This document shows, in pieces, positions 35,314-44,350 of a stretch of 64,000 bases of DNA; position 1 is the stretch's first letter; each line of letters opens with the position of its first letter. Location of the stretch: contig JAISWZ010000132.1 in the NCBI GenBank assembly GCA_031270945.1, positions 1 through 64,000 on the forward strand, read 5' to 3'. This DNA comes from Clostridiales bacterium (GTDB lineage Bacteria > Bacillota > Clostridia > Lachnospirales > WQUN01). The notes under the pieces were generated by a model. That model did not search any database. It saw only the letters and a list, made by a program, of their open reading frames with translations, and was not told the origin of the DNA. The position numbers were made by a program, and so were the translations under genes.

Positions 35314-35857
35314 AGAACAAGATAGCGAAGTCAAAGTTCCTCAAGCGCCTGACATCACCCTGCCAGAGTTGAGCGTTGCCCTTTCAGGCATCAGGGACTT
35401 GCAGCTAGCCAACAGCCAGCTTCTGCATGCCATAGACAAGAAAGTCCACAACGAGTTCGCGGGAGTGATTTCCCGCCAGCAGGCTGAGCTCGACATGTTC
35501 CGCGAAGGCCTGGGCAGAAACGCCGTTCTTTTGCTCCTGAAGACATTCTCAGCCATTTATTGCGACTATGCGAAGTGCGCTGAATTCGATGACGCGCAAG
35601 CCTTGAAATCTAACCTGACCGCTCTTCTTGAAGACGTCTTGCAAGCCCTTTTTGAGAGCGGGGTTGAAGAGCGCGTCAGCGTCCCAGGCGAAAAGTATAG
35701 CGCCAGGTACAGCAAGCCAGTGGAAAAAGTAAAAACCGGAGACAAAAGCTTGCACGGGACTGTAATCGAAAGCCTCAGCGCCGGCCTTTTCGCCGACAAA
35801 ACTGTGCTGGTGCCTGAGCGGGTTAAAATTTACGTTTTTGACGCCGATCACGAATAA
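35270..35857 (+). CDS. GrpE-like nucleotide exchange factor
   Basis: 195 residues. A charged N-terminus (EKEQEKEQDKEQD) precedes a long helix, then a small beta domain ending VPERVKIYV; GEKYSARYSKPVEKV and HGTVIESL fit the GrpE C-terminal beta-wing only loosely. GrpE proteins release ADP from Hsp70. Two Hsp70-type genes follow directly, which supports the call. GGAGG stands six bases before the ATG, which lies inside the GTPase gene, so translation is coupled. It is too divergent to be the housekeeping copy, and no dnaJ is present. Confidence 0.6.
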   Translation: MGEFQEKEQEKEQDKEQDSEVKVPQAPDITLPELSVALSGIRDLQLANSQLLHAIDKKVHNEFAGVISRQQAELDMFREGLGRNAVLLLLKTFSAIYCDYAKCAEFDDAQALKSNLTALLEDVLQALFESGVEERVSVPGEKYSARYSKPVEKVKTGDKSLHGTVIESLSAGLFADKTVLVPERVKIYVFDADHE

Positions 35858-35904
35858 AATTTATTTTTTATTTTTTTATTTTAATTCAATTAGGAGGCGA
35901 CTAA

Positions 35905-37608
35905 ATGGCAGTATTCGGAATAGACCTCGGAACAACTTATTCTGTCATAGCCACGCTAGATGAAAACAGCCAGCCGCTTGTGATACAAAACCAGGACGAA
36001 GCCAAAGCCACTTTGGCTTCAGCCGTGTACTTCCCTGAAGACGGAAGCTCCCCCACAGTTGGGACAGAGGCAAAGAACATCGCTGAAACCGCGCCTGACC
36101 GCGTGGCTCAGTTCATAAAGAGGTACATCGGCAAAGCCAACGCTGACGCCATCGCCGAAAGGGATGGCCTGAAGGCCAGCTTTGAGTACGCCGGCCATAT
36201 TGAAAACCCAATAACCGTCTCATCTTACATTCTCAAGCGCCTCATGGAGTACGCGTACCAGCAGGACTATGCCGTTCACGACGTCGTGATCACCTGCCCC
36301 GCCTACTTCACTGACGAAGAGCGCAGAGCGACAAGGCAAGCCGGAGAAAACGCCGGCCTCAACGTGCTGAACATAATAAACGAGCCTACGGCGGCCGCTC
36401 TGAGCTACTGCTACAACGGGTACCAAGAGAGCAGGAAGGTGCTGGTCTATGACTTGGGCGGAGGCACTTTCGACGTAACCATCATAGACATGCAGGTGGA
36501 CAGCAATGGCGGAGTGGTTGTGGACGCCATCCGCACAGGCGGGAACGACAAGCTAGGTGGAGTTGACTGGGATGAGATCCTTTACAACTACATTCTCACC
36601 GAATACTCGGAGTTCATTGGCATTGACCAGCAAGACCTGGATGTCGAGCTTAAGCAGACCATCCGGAGCAGGGTTGAGGCAACAAAGACGGCTCTGTCAA
36701 ACGTCAAGTCCAAAAGGTTTTCGATCCCCTACAACAATGTCCCCGCTTCTGTTGAAGTGACCAGGGAAACCTTTGAGAGCCTGACCAAAGACCTCGTAAG
36801 CCAGACAATGTTCTTTATCGATGACGTGCTTCAAAAGGCTGGCTTTTCGCCAGACGACATGAGCGACGTCCTCCTGGTGGGCGGATCCACCTTGATGCCC
36901 ATGATAATGGACACAGTCAAGGCGAAGTTTCCAAACAGCAAAGTGGTGCGCAACGACCCGCATCTGGCCGTGGCAAAAGGCGCAGCCATTTTCGCTGGCC
37001 TTAACGTCCAGGAGAACTACCTAAAGTATCACGGCGCCAGTCCAAACAGCAAGCAAGAGCAGCCTAGCGGCAAAAAAGAGGTTCCCCCGCCAAACGTGAA
37101 GTCTGGATTCACCGCTATCGACAGGCTCTCCCACTCCTATGGCCCAGCGGTTTACGTCCAGTTCGAGGACGGCTCAAGCCAGTTCATGATAGACAACATA
37201 GCTTTCATTGGCGATCTGGTGCCGGTTGAAAACGTCAATTACTACTCAGCAATGGGCACAGAGCTGTCAGTTGACTTTTACTCTAATGATTCCGAGATCC
37301 GCACTGGCGACAGCAGGTTCGTCACGCCGACAAAAGGCCCCAACGACGAAGAGCAATGGTCGGATCCAGCCCTGAACGTCAGGTACATGGGCACAGCGGC
37401 TCTGGCGAACCCAAACATCAGGCCAGGCGATGACATAACTGTCACAATAACCGTAAACAACAAGGGCTCAGTCGCCAGCGTCCTGCATGAAAAGACAGGC
37501 GCGGTCAAAGAATGCCCCTTCATATCCCAAAGCGGGCAAACAGAGGAAGAGACTGCTATAATACAAGAGCGCTTCAAGACCCTTTCGACCAGAAGCGATG
37601 TTTATTAA
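35905..37608 (+). CDS. Hsp70 (DnaK-like) protein with atypical C-terminus
   Basis: 567 residues. Full actin-like ATPase domain: GIDLGTT (5-11), INEPTAAALSY, YDLGGGTFDVT (near 182-192), GGVDWDE and VGGSTLMP (325-332). After about 375 the canonical peptide-binding domain and lid are missing. Instead a low-complexity linker (SNSKQEQPSGKKE) leads to a beta-rich domain to the end. So it should hydrolyse ATP but bind a client by a different surface. AGGAGG seven bases before ATG. A 47-base AT-rich spacer separates it from the GrpE-like gene. Confidence 0.88.
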   Translation: MAVFGIDLGTTYSVIATLDENSQPLVIQNQDEAKATLASAVYFPEDGSSPTVGTEAKNIAETAPDRVAQFIKRYIGKANADAIAERDGLKASFEYAGHIENPITVSSYILKRLMEYAYQQDYAVHDVVITCPAYFTDEERRATRQAGENAGLNVLNIINEPTAAALSYCYNGYQESRKVLVYDLGGGTFDVTIIDMQVDSNGGVVVDAIRTGGNDKLGGVDWDEILYNYILTEYSEFIGIDQQDLDVELKQTIRSRVEATKTALSNVKSKRFSIPYNNVPASVEVTRETFESLTKDLVSQTMFFIDDVLQKAGFSPDDMSDVLLVGGSTLMPMIMDTVKAKFPNSKVVRNDPHLAVAKGAAIFAGLNVQENYLKYHGASPNSKQEQPSGKKEVPPPNVKSGFTAIDRLSHSYGPAVYVQFEDGSSQFMIDNIAFIGDLVPVENVNYYSAMGTELSVDFYSNDSEIRTGDSRFVTPTKGPNDEEQWSDPALNVRYMGTAALANPNIRPGDDITVTITVNNKGSVASVLHEKTGAVKECPFISQSGQTEEETAIIQERFKTLSTRSDVY

Positions 37609-37748
37609 AATATAAAAAAATAAAAATAAAAATTAAAAAAACAAAAAACAAAAAATGAAAAATACAAAAACAAAAAAACAAAAAAACAAAAAAACCAACC
37701 CAACCCGCTCCCGCTTTGCGGGAGCGGAAATATTCGGAGTGAAAGCGC
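37609..37748. other. A-rich spacer with a GC hairpin before the Hsp70-vWA gene
   Basis: About 95 bases of almost only A, T and C, mostly A-runs, then a perfect 10-bp hairpin CCGCTCCCGC / GCGGGAGCGG with a TTT loop (37705-37727), then the RBS GGAGTG. There is no T-run after the stem, so it is not a plus-strand terminator; it may be an RNA processing or stability element that sets the dose of the two Hsp70 genes. Confidence 0.6.
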
Positions 37749-39908
37749 ATGGGCGTTTCAGTAGGCATAGACTTAGGAACCACGTTTTCAGCTGTCGCAA
37801 TCATTGGCCAGGACGGTCTGCCAAGGATAGTTGAAAATTCTGAATTCGAGAAAACCACGCCTTCTGTCATACAATTCCGCGATGGCGAGATTGTGTTCGG
37901 CTCAGAGGCGAAAGAGGCTTTTTCAGCTGGCGATCCCAATTGCGCGGCTTTCTTCAAGCGGAACATGGGGCTGTATAAACCTTATGGCACCTTTGGAGGG
38001 AGATCCTACACTGCTGAAGAGCTCTCAGGCATGCTTTTAAAGCACATCAAATCAAGCGCAGAAAACACTTTGGGCTCTGCCATTGATGAGGCCGTGATAA
38101 CAGTCCCCGCTTACTTTTATTCAAAAGAGCGGGAGGCCACAATGGAAGCCGCCAGGCTTGCCGGGCTCAAGGTCCGCAAGATCATAAATGAGCCCACCGC
38201 CGCAGTGATCGCTTACGGCTTGAACAACTGGCGGGTGAACGCGAACATTCTTGTATATGACCTTGGCGGAGGCACTTTCGATGTAACGCTTGTCAGAATG
38301 GGAGAGAACCAGGTTCTCCGCACCCTTGCCACTACAGGAAACCGATTTCTTGGAGGCGTGGACTGGGATGAGCGGATCGAGAGCCTGTTAGTCGAGAAGA
38401 TCCTTGAGTCAACAAGGTTTGACGCTTCAGAAAGCGAGCGGTTCAAGCACCTTTTGAAAGGATCTGCCGAAGGCTTGAAAAAGCAGATGTCGCAAAAGTC
38501 AAGCTCAAAGCTTACAATAAGAATTCCAGAATACGGCAAGGTGACAAGCGAGATCTCAAAGGCCGAGTTTGACCAGGCAACTGTTGATCTTTTGGAAATG
38601 ACCGGAATAATGTGCGCAACCGTCTTGAAAAGCGCGGGAGCAAGCTGGAAGGACGTTTCTGACACGCTTTTGGTTGGAGGCTCAACCCGCATGCCCCAGG
38701 TGCGGGAGTATCTGCAGAAGCTTTCAGGCAAGCCCCCAATCGCGCATGTGAACCCTGATGAGGCGGTGGCGCTTGGCGCGGCGGTTCAAACAATTCTTGC
38801 TGACACAGAATGCGTTGACGGGCCTGGGGCGCGCATTGAAAGCCGCCTGATCAAGCCGGTTGGGGCATCAAAAAAAATATCAGCAAAATCAGTTCCCAAC
38901 ATCAAGCTCAATGAGGTCACAACGCACCCCATGGGTGTCATCGCAATAAACCCCGAGGGCACAATGTACATCAACGAGCTGATAATCCCTGCAAACCACC
39001 AGATCCCAACGCGCCAGGCCAGAAGCTTCAAGTACGCAACCTCGGCTTACGGCAGCAACGAGCTTGAGATCTACGTCCTGCAAGGCGACAGAAAGCCTTT
39101 GGATTGCGTAATCCCCTACAAGTACGTGGCAACTGGGATCAAGCATGGCGCAACTCCTGAGACCACTATCCGGATACAGTACAGCTACGACCAGAATGGG
39201 ATAATCCATGTCCAAGCCAGGCAGGGCGATTCCAAGACGGACTTGCCAATCAGGAAAGAGCCAGTGCCAGAAGACATGTCCATGTACGGCAAACCGATAG
39301 AGAAAAGGCCGCCAGCTCCAGAGCCGCTGTCAATAATGCTTGCCATTGACACAAGCGGAAGCATGTACGGAGCGCCAATGCAAGAGGCGAAGATGGCCAT
39401 GGCGTCTTTCGTGAACCAGTTCAAGAGCCGAATGATCGGCGGCACAGCCAGAATCGGCATTCTCGCGTTCACTTACGGCCCCGAGACAGTCTTGCGGCTG
39501 ACCTCCGACCCAGCCCAATGCCTGAGCGCCATAGAGACCATTGAAAGATATGGAAGATCTGGCATTCACCCCTTGGACGGCATAAAGTCCGAGCTTCGGG
39601 AAGCGCCAGGCAGGAAGTGCTCCATCGTCTTGACTGACGGAGAATGGTCTGACGGCGGCACCGCCATTCCCGCCGCAAAGAAGTGCCACGAGGCTGGCAT
39701 AGAGATAGCGGCTATAGGCTTCGGCTACTTTGACCGCGCATTCCTTTCATCCATCTCCTCCTCCGACGCCAACGCGTTTCTGGTCTCCCGGGGCGAGCTG
39801 GAAAGCGCCTTTGGCACCATAGCGCAAAGCCTGGGAACCCAGGCGTCGCCAAAAGCTGGAGAGAAGTCAAGGGATACGCAAAATTCCGAGGTCTGGGATA
39901 TTGATTGA
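37749..39908 (+). CDS. Hsp70-vWA fusion protein
   Basis: 719 residues. ATPase domain about 1-370: GIDLGTTFSAVAI, INEPTAAVIAYG, YDLGGGTFDVT, GGVDWDE and VGGSTRMP. About 390-520 looks like an Hsp70 substrate-binding beta domain (TTHPMGVIAINPEG, LQGDRKPLDC, IRIQYSYDQNGIIHVQA). About 525-700 is a von Willebrand factor A domain with a complete MIDAS (DTSGSM, Asp534; a later TDGEWSDGG). There is no lid. The fusion joins chaperone cycling to metal-dependent binding of a partner. It starts at ATG 37749 after GGAGTG. Cytoplasmic. Confidence 0.9.
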   Translation: MGVSVGIDLGTTFSAVAIIGQDGLPRIVENSEFEKTTPSVIQFRDGEIVFGSEAKEAFSAGDPNCAAFFKRNMGLYKPYGTFGGRSYTAEELSGMLLKHIKSSAENTLGSAIDEAVITVPAYFYSKEREATMEAARLAGLKVRKIINEPTAAVIAYGLNNWRVNANILVYDLGGGTFDVTLVRMGENQVLRTLATTGNRFLGGVDWDERIESLLVEKILESTRFDASESERFKHLLKGSAEGLKKQMSQKSSSKLTIRIPEYGKVTSEISKAEFDQATVDLLEMTGIMCATVLKSAGASWKDVSDTLLVGGSTRMPQVREYLQKLSGKPPIAHVNPDEAVALGAAVQTILADTECVDGPGARIESRLIKPVGASKKISAKSVPNIKLNEVTTHPMGVIAINPEGTMYINELIIPANHQIPTRQARSFKYATSAYGSNELEIYVLQGDRKPLDCVIPYKYVATGIKHGATPETTIRIQYSYDQNGIIHVQARQGDSKTDLPIRKEPVPEDMSMYGKPIEKRPPAPEPLSIMLAIDTSGSMYGAPMQEAKMAMASFVNQFKSRMIGGTARIGILAFTYGPETVLRLTSDPAQCLSAIETIERYGRSGIHPLDGIKSELREAPGRKCSIVLTDGEWSDGGTAIPAAKKCHEAGIEIAAIGFGYFDRAFLSSISSSDANAFLVSRGELESAFGTIAQSLGTQASPKAGEKSRDTQNSEVWDID

Positions 39909-39961
39909 CGGGATATGCCAAAATTTAATTAAAAAAACCATAAAATAAAGCGCAAAGGGCG

Positions 39962-42781
39962 GTGAAGCGCTTGGAACCCCCCAGCTCAAACGAAAGCCTC
40001 CGAATACAGAAGTACGCTGAGCTTCTATACGAAGGGGGCTTGCGCTCTGTCTACGCGAACAAAGCCAGGGAGCAGGCGGGCAAGTCAAAGCTCAGCGAAA
40101 GCGTTGTCAGGGATCTGTTCAAAAAGGCTGGCATAACCGTCCTGGACTCGGACATCAAAACTTGGCTGCCTCTTCTGACTGGCGACACGGACATGAAAAT
40201 CATCAACGACAACATAGGCCTTCTCAAGCTCCAAAAAGACGGGGCTGGAACGGACTTTTCAAAGGTCAACACCCTGTTTGACTTTGTCGCGTACATATTG
40301 GATGACCTGCCAAACGCCAGCACCTACCCGGCAAAGGGGGCAAGCGTTCTCTTGTCCTATGTCCAGCCAAAAGCCTCAATGTACTCAAGCGGCGCGACAG
40401 ACTACGCTCACGCGTGGCAAAGGCTCTGCACAGCCGGAATAACCAAGATCTTCAATTCTGAGGACAATTGCAGGGCTTACAAGAACTCATTGAAGTACGA
40501 AGAGGTAAAGGCTGACTTGGGCGACTCGATGCGGCTTATGAGCAAGGAAGACCTGAAGTCCCCTTTTCTGGCGGAGATCATAAAAGCCAGATTTATCGCC
40601 AAAGGCTTTAGCAACAACGAATCCATAGCCCTTTACAACAAGCTGGCCGTGATGATCGCGGATCCCTACATGCCAGAACAGCCAACTTTTATCATAAAGT
40701 GCGACTCCTGCGGCTTCCAGAACAGGTTTCTAAGCATACAGGACGCTGAGAAGGGGAAATGCAGCTGCGGCAAAGAGCTGTACATAAAGTGTCCCTCATG
40801 CAAAAAGCCAACGCCCAAGTCTTCTGACTATTGCGTCAACTGCAGCTTTCTTGTGGCGGGGATCAAAAACTTTGGCATCTATCGCCAAAAGGCCTTGGAC
40901 GCATTGGCTTTGCTAGACTTTTCTGAAGCCAGGAAGCAACTAAAAAACGCCAAGCTTGCAGACCCCTCAAATCCCAGCGCCATCTCTTTGGAAAAGAAGA
41001 TCAATGACGAAGCTTTTCTCTTTGAGAAGCCGTTAAGGGAGATCGAGGCGCTGAGATCCGAGAAAAAGCTGAAAGCCGCCCTGCGGTCAGCAAAAGAGGC
41101 GGTTCGCCAGTTCCCCCAGCTTAACTTTTCAGACCTTCAGGCTTCTGTTGCCAGGCTTGACAAGATGTTCGCTGATTCCAAGCGGCTAGCGATCACAGAG
41201 CAGGTAGCCGCATGCGAGCGGATACTTGCGGAGTGCGTTGACCATGACGAAGCCCAGCTTTTCTTGAGAAGCAAGCCCCCAAACCCAAGCGGCGGAATAA
41301 GCTTGTATTGCGATGAGCAGCGGGGTTGCGTGAACGTTTCATGGCTGCCGTCACCAGACGCAAATGTCACTTACACATTGGCCAGAAAAGACGGCAGCAT
41401 TCCCGTGAGCCCGGACGAGCGAGGCGTCTCGAAGCTCTTGGTTGACACCTATCAGTCCTCCTATTGCGACACAAAGATCTCTTCAGGCATAGAGTACGGA
41501 TACGCAGTCTTCGCAAAGAGAGCTGACGTTTTCTCTTCAGGGATTTCTGATTTGATCATCCTCTGCCAAGATATAGGAAATCTCAAGCAGCTTGAAGATG
41601 GCGCTGACGGAGTGCTGATCACCTGGGAAACACCTGCCAACTGCTCTAACGTAACCATCTTCAGGAAAGAAAACGGCATTCCAGCCATTGGCGGGCTTGC
41701 GCTAGCTGTGTATGAAGGGCTTGGCGGAAGCTTCCATGACCGGGGGCTGGCAACAGGCCAGCTGTACGGATACCGAATCCAAGCGTCATACGCTACTGCC
41801 AACGGCGAAATGTCCAGCCAAGGATTGACTTTCACGTTCAAGCCAAAAGAGAAACTTATGCCCTTTGATCTGAAAGTTGCCCTTATGGGCACTACCGTCA
41901 AATTTTCCTGCATAGGATTAAGAAAAGAGTGCACTGTTCAAGTCATAAGGCTGAAGAATCCGGTTCCAAAGGACAAAGTTGTAAAGGTTCGTGAACTCCC
42001 CTCTTTGGGCACTTCTTTGGCGACTTTCCCGTTTGTCCCAGGAACGAGTTCGCATACAATCGTTGTCCCGGAAAACAGCTTTTATGACGTTGCCGCTTTC
42101 GCCTACTTTTCTGTTGACGCAATATCCAGCAGCACACAAACAGTCAACACTTACCTGCCTTTGCCATTGGTAAGCAGAAAGGCCAGGCTGGACGGCACGA
42201 ACATCATCTTCCAGCTTCAGGATCCAATACCCGCAAGCGCTAAGTTTGTGCACTACGGGCTCAAAAACGGAGAGTCAATGCTGACTTCCCCGTCAGAGCT
42301 AAGCCTGTCCTGCAAAATCAGCATCGAGAGCTGCAAGAGAAAGCGAAACGAAATTTTTGTCAACAACCCAAGCGGCATGCGTGGCGCATGCTGCCTTACG
42401 CTTTACGCTGAGTACGAGATCGGCGGGCGAAAGGTTCTTTCCGCCCCAGACATGCTGGAAGTGAAAGTTCCAATGTCTATAAGCGTGGAGTTTCGCGCGG
42501 CGGCGAAAAATCTTCGCTCAGCGGTTGAGCTGTCAATCAGGGTCCAAGTCGCCAAAGGGAACGTTGAGTTTATCCCGCCCTTGAACCTGTTTGCCGCAAA
42601 CGAATTGATAGCCACAACCGACGCCATAGCCATACGCAACAACCAGGGAAGCTTCAGCAAAGTGTTCCAGCGCGTCTCATTGCCAAAAGGCCGCGTCCGA
42701 GTCAGGCTGGTTCCAGAAGACAGCAGCTGGCTGGGAGACTTGTCAATGCACTGGATGCCAGGCTTCAATGGCGAAATATAA
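39962..42781 (+). CDS. Zinc-ribbon, helical-repeat and FN3-like scaffold protein
   Basis: 939 residues. About 1-235 are helical. A double zinc ribbon near 247-300 follows (CDSCGF, CSCG, CPSC, CVNC). About 305-430 look like TPR-type helices (ALLDFSEARKQLKNAKLADP, KAALRSAKEAVRQFPQ). Then at least two FN3-like beta domains (about 443-540 and 548-635: VNVSWLPSP..NVTYTLARKDG and VLITWETP.NCSNVTIFRKENG), and a beta-rich end. No enzyme motif. Probably a cytoplasmic scaffold of the operon's complex. The start is uncertain: GTG 39962 is the longest, TTG 39971 has a better-spaced GGCGGTG. Confidence 0.72.
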   Translation: MKRLEPPSSNESLRIQKYAELLYEGGLRSVYANKAREQAGKSKLSESVVRDLFKKAGITVLDSDIKTWLPLLTGDTDMKIINDNIGLLKLQKDGAGTDFSKVNTLFDFVAYILDDLPNASTYPAKGASVLLSYVQPKASMYSSGATDYAHAWQRLCTAGITKIFNSEDNCRAYKNSLKYEEVKADLGDSMRLMSKEDLKSPFLAEIIKARFIAKGFSNNESIALYNKLAVMIADPYMPEQPTFIIKCDSCGFQNRFLSIQDAEKGKCSCGKELYIKCPSCKKPTPKSSDYCVNCSFLVAGIKNFGIYRQKALDALALLDFSEARKQLKNAKLADPSNPSAISLEKKINDEAFLFEKPLREIEALRSEKKLKAALRSAKEAVRQFPQLNFSDLQASVARLDKMFADSKRLAITEQVAACERILAECVDHDEAQLFLRSKPPNPSGGISLYCDEQRGCVNVSWLPSPDANVTYTLARKDGSIPVSPDERGVSKLLVDTYQSSYCDTKISSGIEYGYAVFAKRADVFSSGISDLIILCQDIGNLKQLEDGADGVLITWETPANCSNVTIFRKENGIPAIGGLALAVYEGLGGSFHDRGLATGQLYGYRIQASYATANGEMSSQGLTFTFKPKEKLMPFDLKVALMGTTVKFSCIGLRKECTVQVIRLKNPVPKDKVVKVRELPSLGTSLATFPFVPGTSSHTIVVPENSFYDVAAFAYFSVDAISSSTQTVNTYLPLPLVSRKARLDGTNIIFQLQDPIPASAKFVHYGLKNGESMLTSPSELSLSCKISIESCKRKRNEIFVNNPSGMRGACCLTLYAEYEIGGRKVLSAPDMLEVKVPMSISVEFRAAAKNLRSAVELSIRVQVAKGNVEFIPPLNLFAANELIATTDAIAIRNNQGSFSKVFQRVSLPKGRVRVRLVPEDSSWLGDLSMHWMPGFNGEI

Positions 42782-42866
42782 GCTTCATGCCAGTTTCCCT
42801 GAACCTGGCGCTGCTCAAAACCATAAGATCGCATCCCAATTTTAGAGCTAGGAGGAATTGCCTAAC

Positions 42867-44000
42867 ATGCCAAGCATATTGTGCCCATTCTGCTTCTATG
42901 AGTTTCCTGAAGGCGAACTGCTTTACCACTGCTTGGACTGCGGGGCGGACATTAAAGCCAGCGACTTGAAACGCAGTGAAATAGCGAAAAAAGCGATCGT
43001 CTGCCGCACTCCGGCTTGCCACGCGCGGAATGTCTACATAAAGCACTGCCCTTATTGCAACAATGAATTGCCAGAAGCGCTTTTTGACACCCACAACCTG
43101 TCTTTCAGCCTGATTGGCTCGTCTGGATCCGGCAAGACGAACTACATCACTGTTTTGTTGAACGAGCAGTCAAAAAGGTCGCAAAAGCTGAGAATACACT
43201 TGAACCCCATCACGCATGAGACCAAGGAAACCTTCTCTTCAAACCGGGAGTCCATCTACACAAAGAAGCTTCCGCTGTCGGCAACCTCGCCTGGAAGCGA
43301 GCGCCCAAGCATTTGGATCATCGGCAATGGCAACAGGAACCTCAAATATCTTCTAAACATCTTCGATGGAGCGGGCGAAACCCATAACGACCTGCTTAGC
43401 GAGACCGCGCGAAGAGACTCCCGCTATATCGAACATTCAAAAGCGGTCATATTCGTGATTGATCCCCTCAGGTTCACTGGACTGCGAGAGCTGGCAAACA
43501 ACATAGATCCAGATAAATCCTCCAGATCCTCAGCTTTCGCAACCGAAGAGGAAAACTCCGCCTTCATAATAGGAAACACAGCCAACCTCCTAAGGCGAGG
43601 GCTGAAGATTGACACAAACAAGAAGATTGACATGAACATCGCAATAGTCATCTCTAAAATCGACTTGTTCCTGGAAGCTTGCTTCCAGGGCAAGACTTTG
43701 TTCAATGAGTCCCCGCACGCTAGAAACGGCTGCTTTACCCAGCAGGATTGCGATGAGGTTGACCGTGAGCTAACCGATTGGCTTAGCGACAATGGCGAGG
43801 ATGAGTTCATAAACGCTTTGGAGCAAAACTTCTACTTCAGAAAGAGCGCCTTCAAAAGAAAGAAATGCTACCTGTTTGGGATTTCCGCTTTCGGCGGCGC
43901 CCCTCTGGCAGACGGCACCCTCCCTGAAGTGCATCCCCACAGAGTGATGGATCCACTGCTATGGCTCTTGGCGCAGCAGGATTTCATTGACAGCCGGTAA
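42867..44000 (+). CDS. Soluble zinc-ribbon P-loop GTPase-like protein
   Basis: About 377 residues. Two zinc ribbons at the N-terminus (CPFCFYEF at 6; CLDCG; CRTPAC; CPYC), then a TRAFAC-like domain: P-loop GSSGSGKT (84-91), DGAG (167-170), SKID (263-266). It lacks membrane segments, unlike the related protein at 33541-35313. RBS GGAGG with 11 bases to the ATG at 42867; a TTG at 42858 is too close. It directly precedes the GTPase-associated-like gene, so those two are likely partners. Confidence 0.8.
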   Translation: MPSILCPFCFYEFPEGELLYHCLDCGADIKASDLKRSEIAKKAIVCRTPACHARNVYIKHCPYCNNELPEALFDTHNLSFSLIGSSGSGKTNYITVLLNEQSKRSQKLRIHLNPITHETKETFSSNRESIYTKKLPLSATSPGSERPSIWIIGNGNRNLKYLLNIFDGAGETHNDLLSETARRDSRYIEHSKAVIFVIDPLRFTGLRELANNIDPDKSSRSSAFATEEENSAFIIGNTANLLRRGLKIDTNKKIDMNIAIVISKIDLFLEACFQGKTLFNESPHARNGCFTQQDCDEVDRELTDWLSDNGEDEFINALEQNFYFRKSAFKRKKCYLFGISAFGGAPLADGTLPEVHPHRVMDPLLWLLAQQDFIDSR

Positions 44001-44350
44001 CAGACGCTCTCTGTTATATATGAGCCCACCCAGGACCTTTTCGGTGCCTCACGGAATATTTGGATCTGCGCTTAGCGATTTCCATCTGCGGTTTAAATGG
44101 GTTTCGTGCGCTGGCAAGAAACCTTGATGAAAATAAAACGTATAGTTCGTCAGTAGTAGTACTGAAGACAGCTCCGCTGTCAGGTGGGCGCTGAAATTTG
44201 ACGCGAGCAAAAAGATTGGCATGCAGCTCAAAAAAATAGACTCAGAGCATATCCCAAAATTCATGACCGAAGCTTGCCAGGATCTTGCCGGCGCCTTTAC
44301 GGACTTTTGGGATATGCTCACGCAAGCATTTTGGTTTCGGAGGGCATTCT
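44001..44350. other. Spacer with two MITE-type sequences
   Basis: No gene of its own. A half element at 44033-44080 (CCAGGACCTTTTCGG...GGATCTGCGCTTA) and a full one at 44243-44320 lie between two genes of the same operon. Confidence 0.6.
44243..44320. repeat. MITE-like element inside the operon
   Basis: Ends CAGAGCATATCCCAAAATTC and GGACTTTTGGGATATGCTCA. The open frame of the next gene runs back through it, but the true start is later. Confidence 0.8.

Noticed and set aside
39880-39935. MITE end at the 3' end of the Hsp70-vWA gene
   Set aside because: GGGATATGCCAAAATTT resembles one end, but no inverted partner or core is visible.
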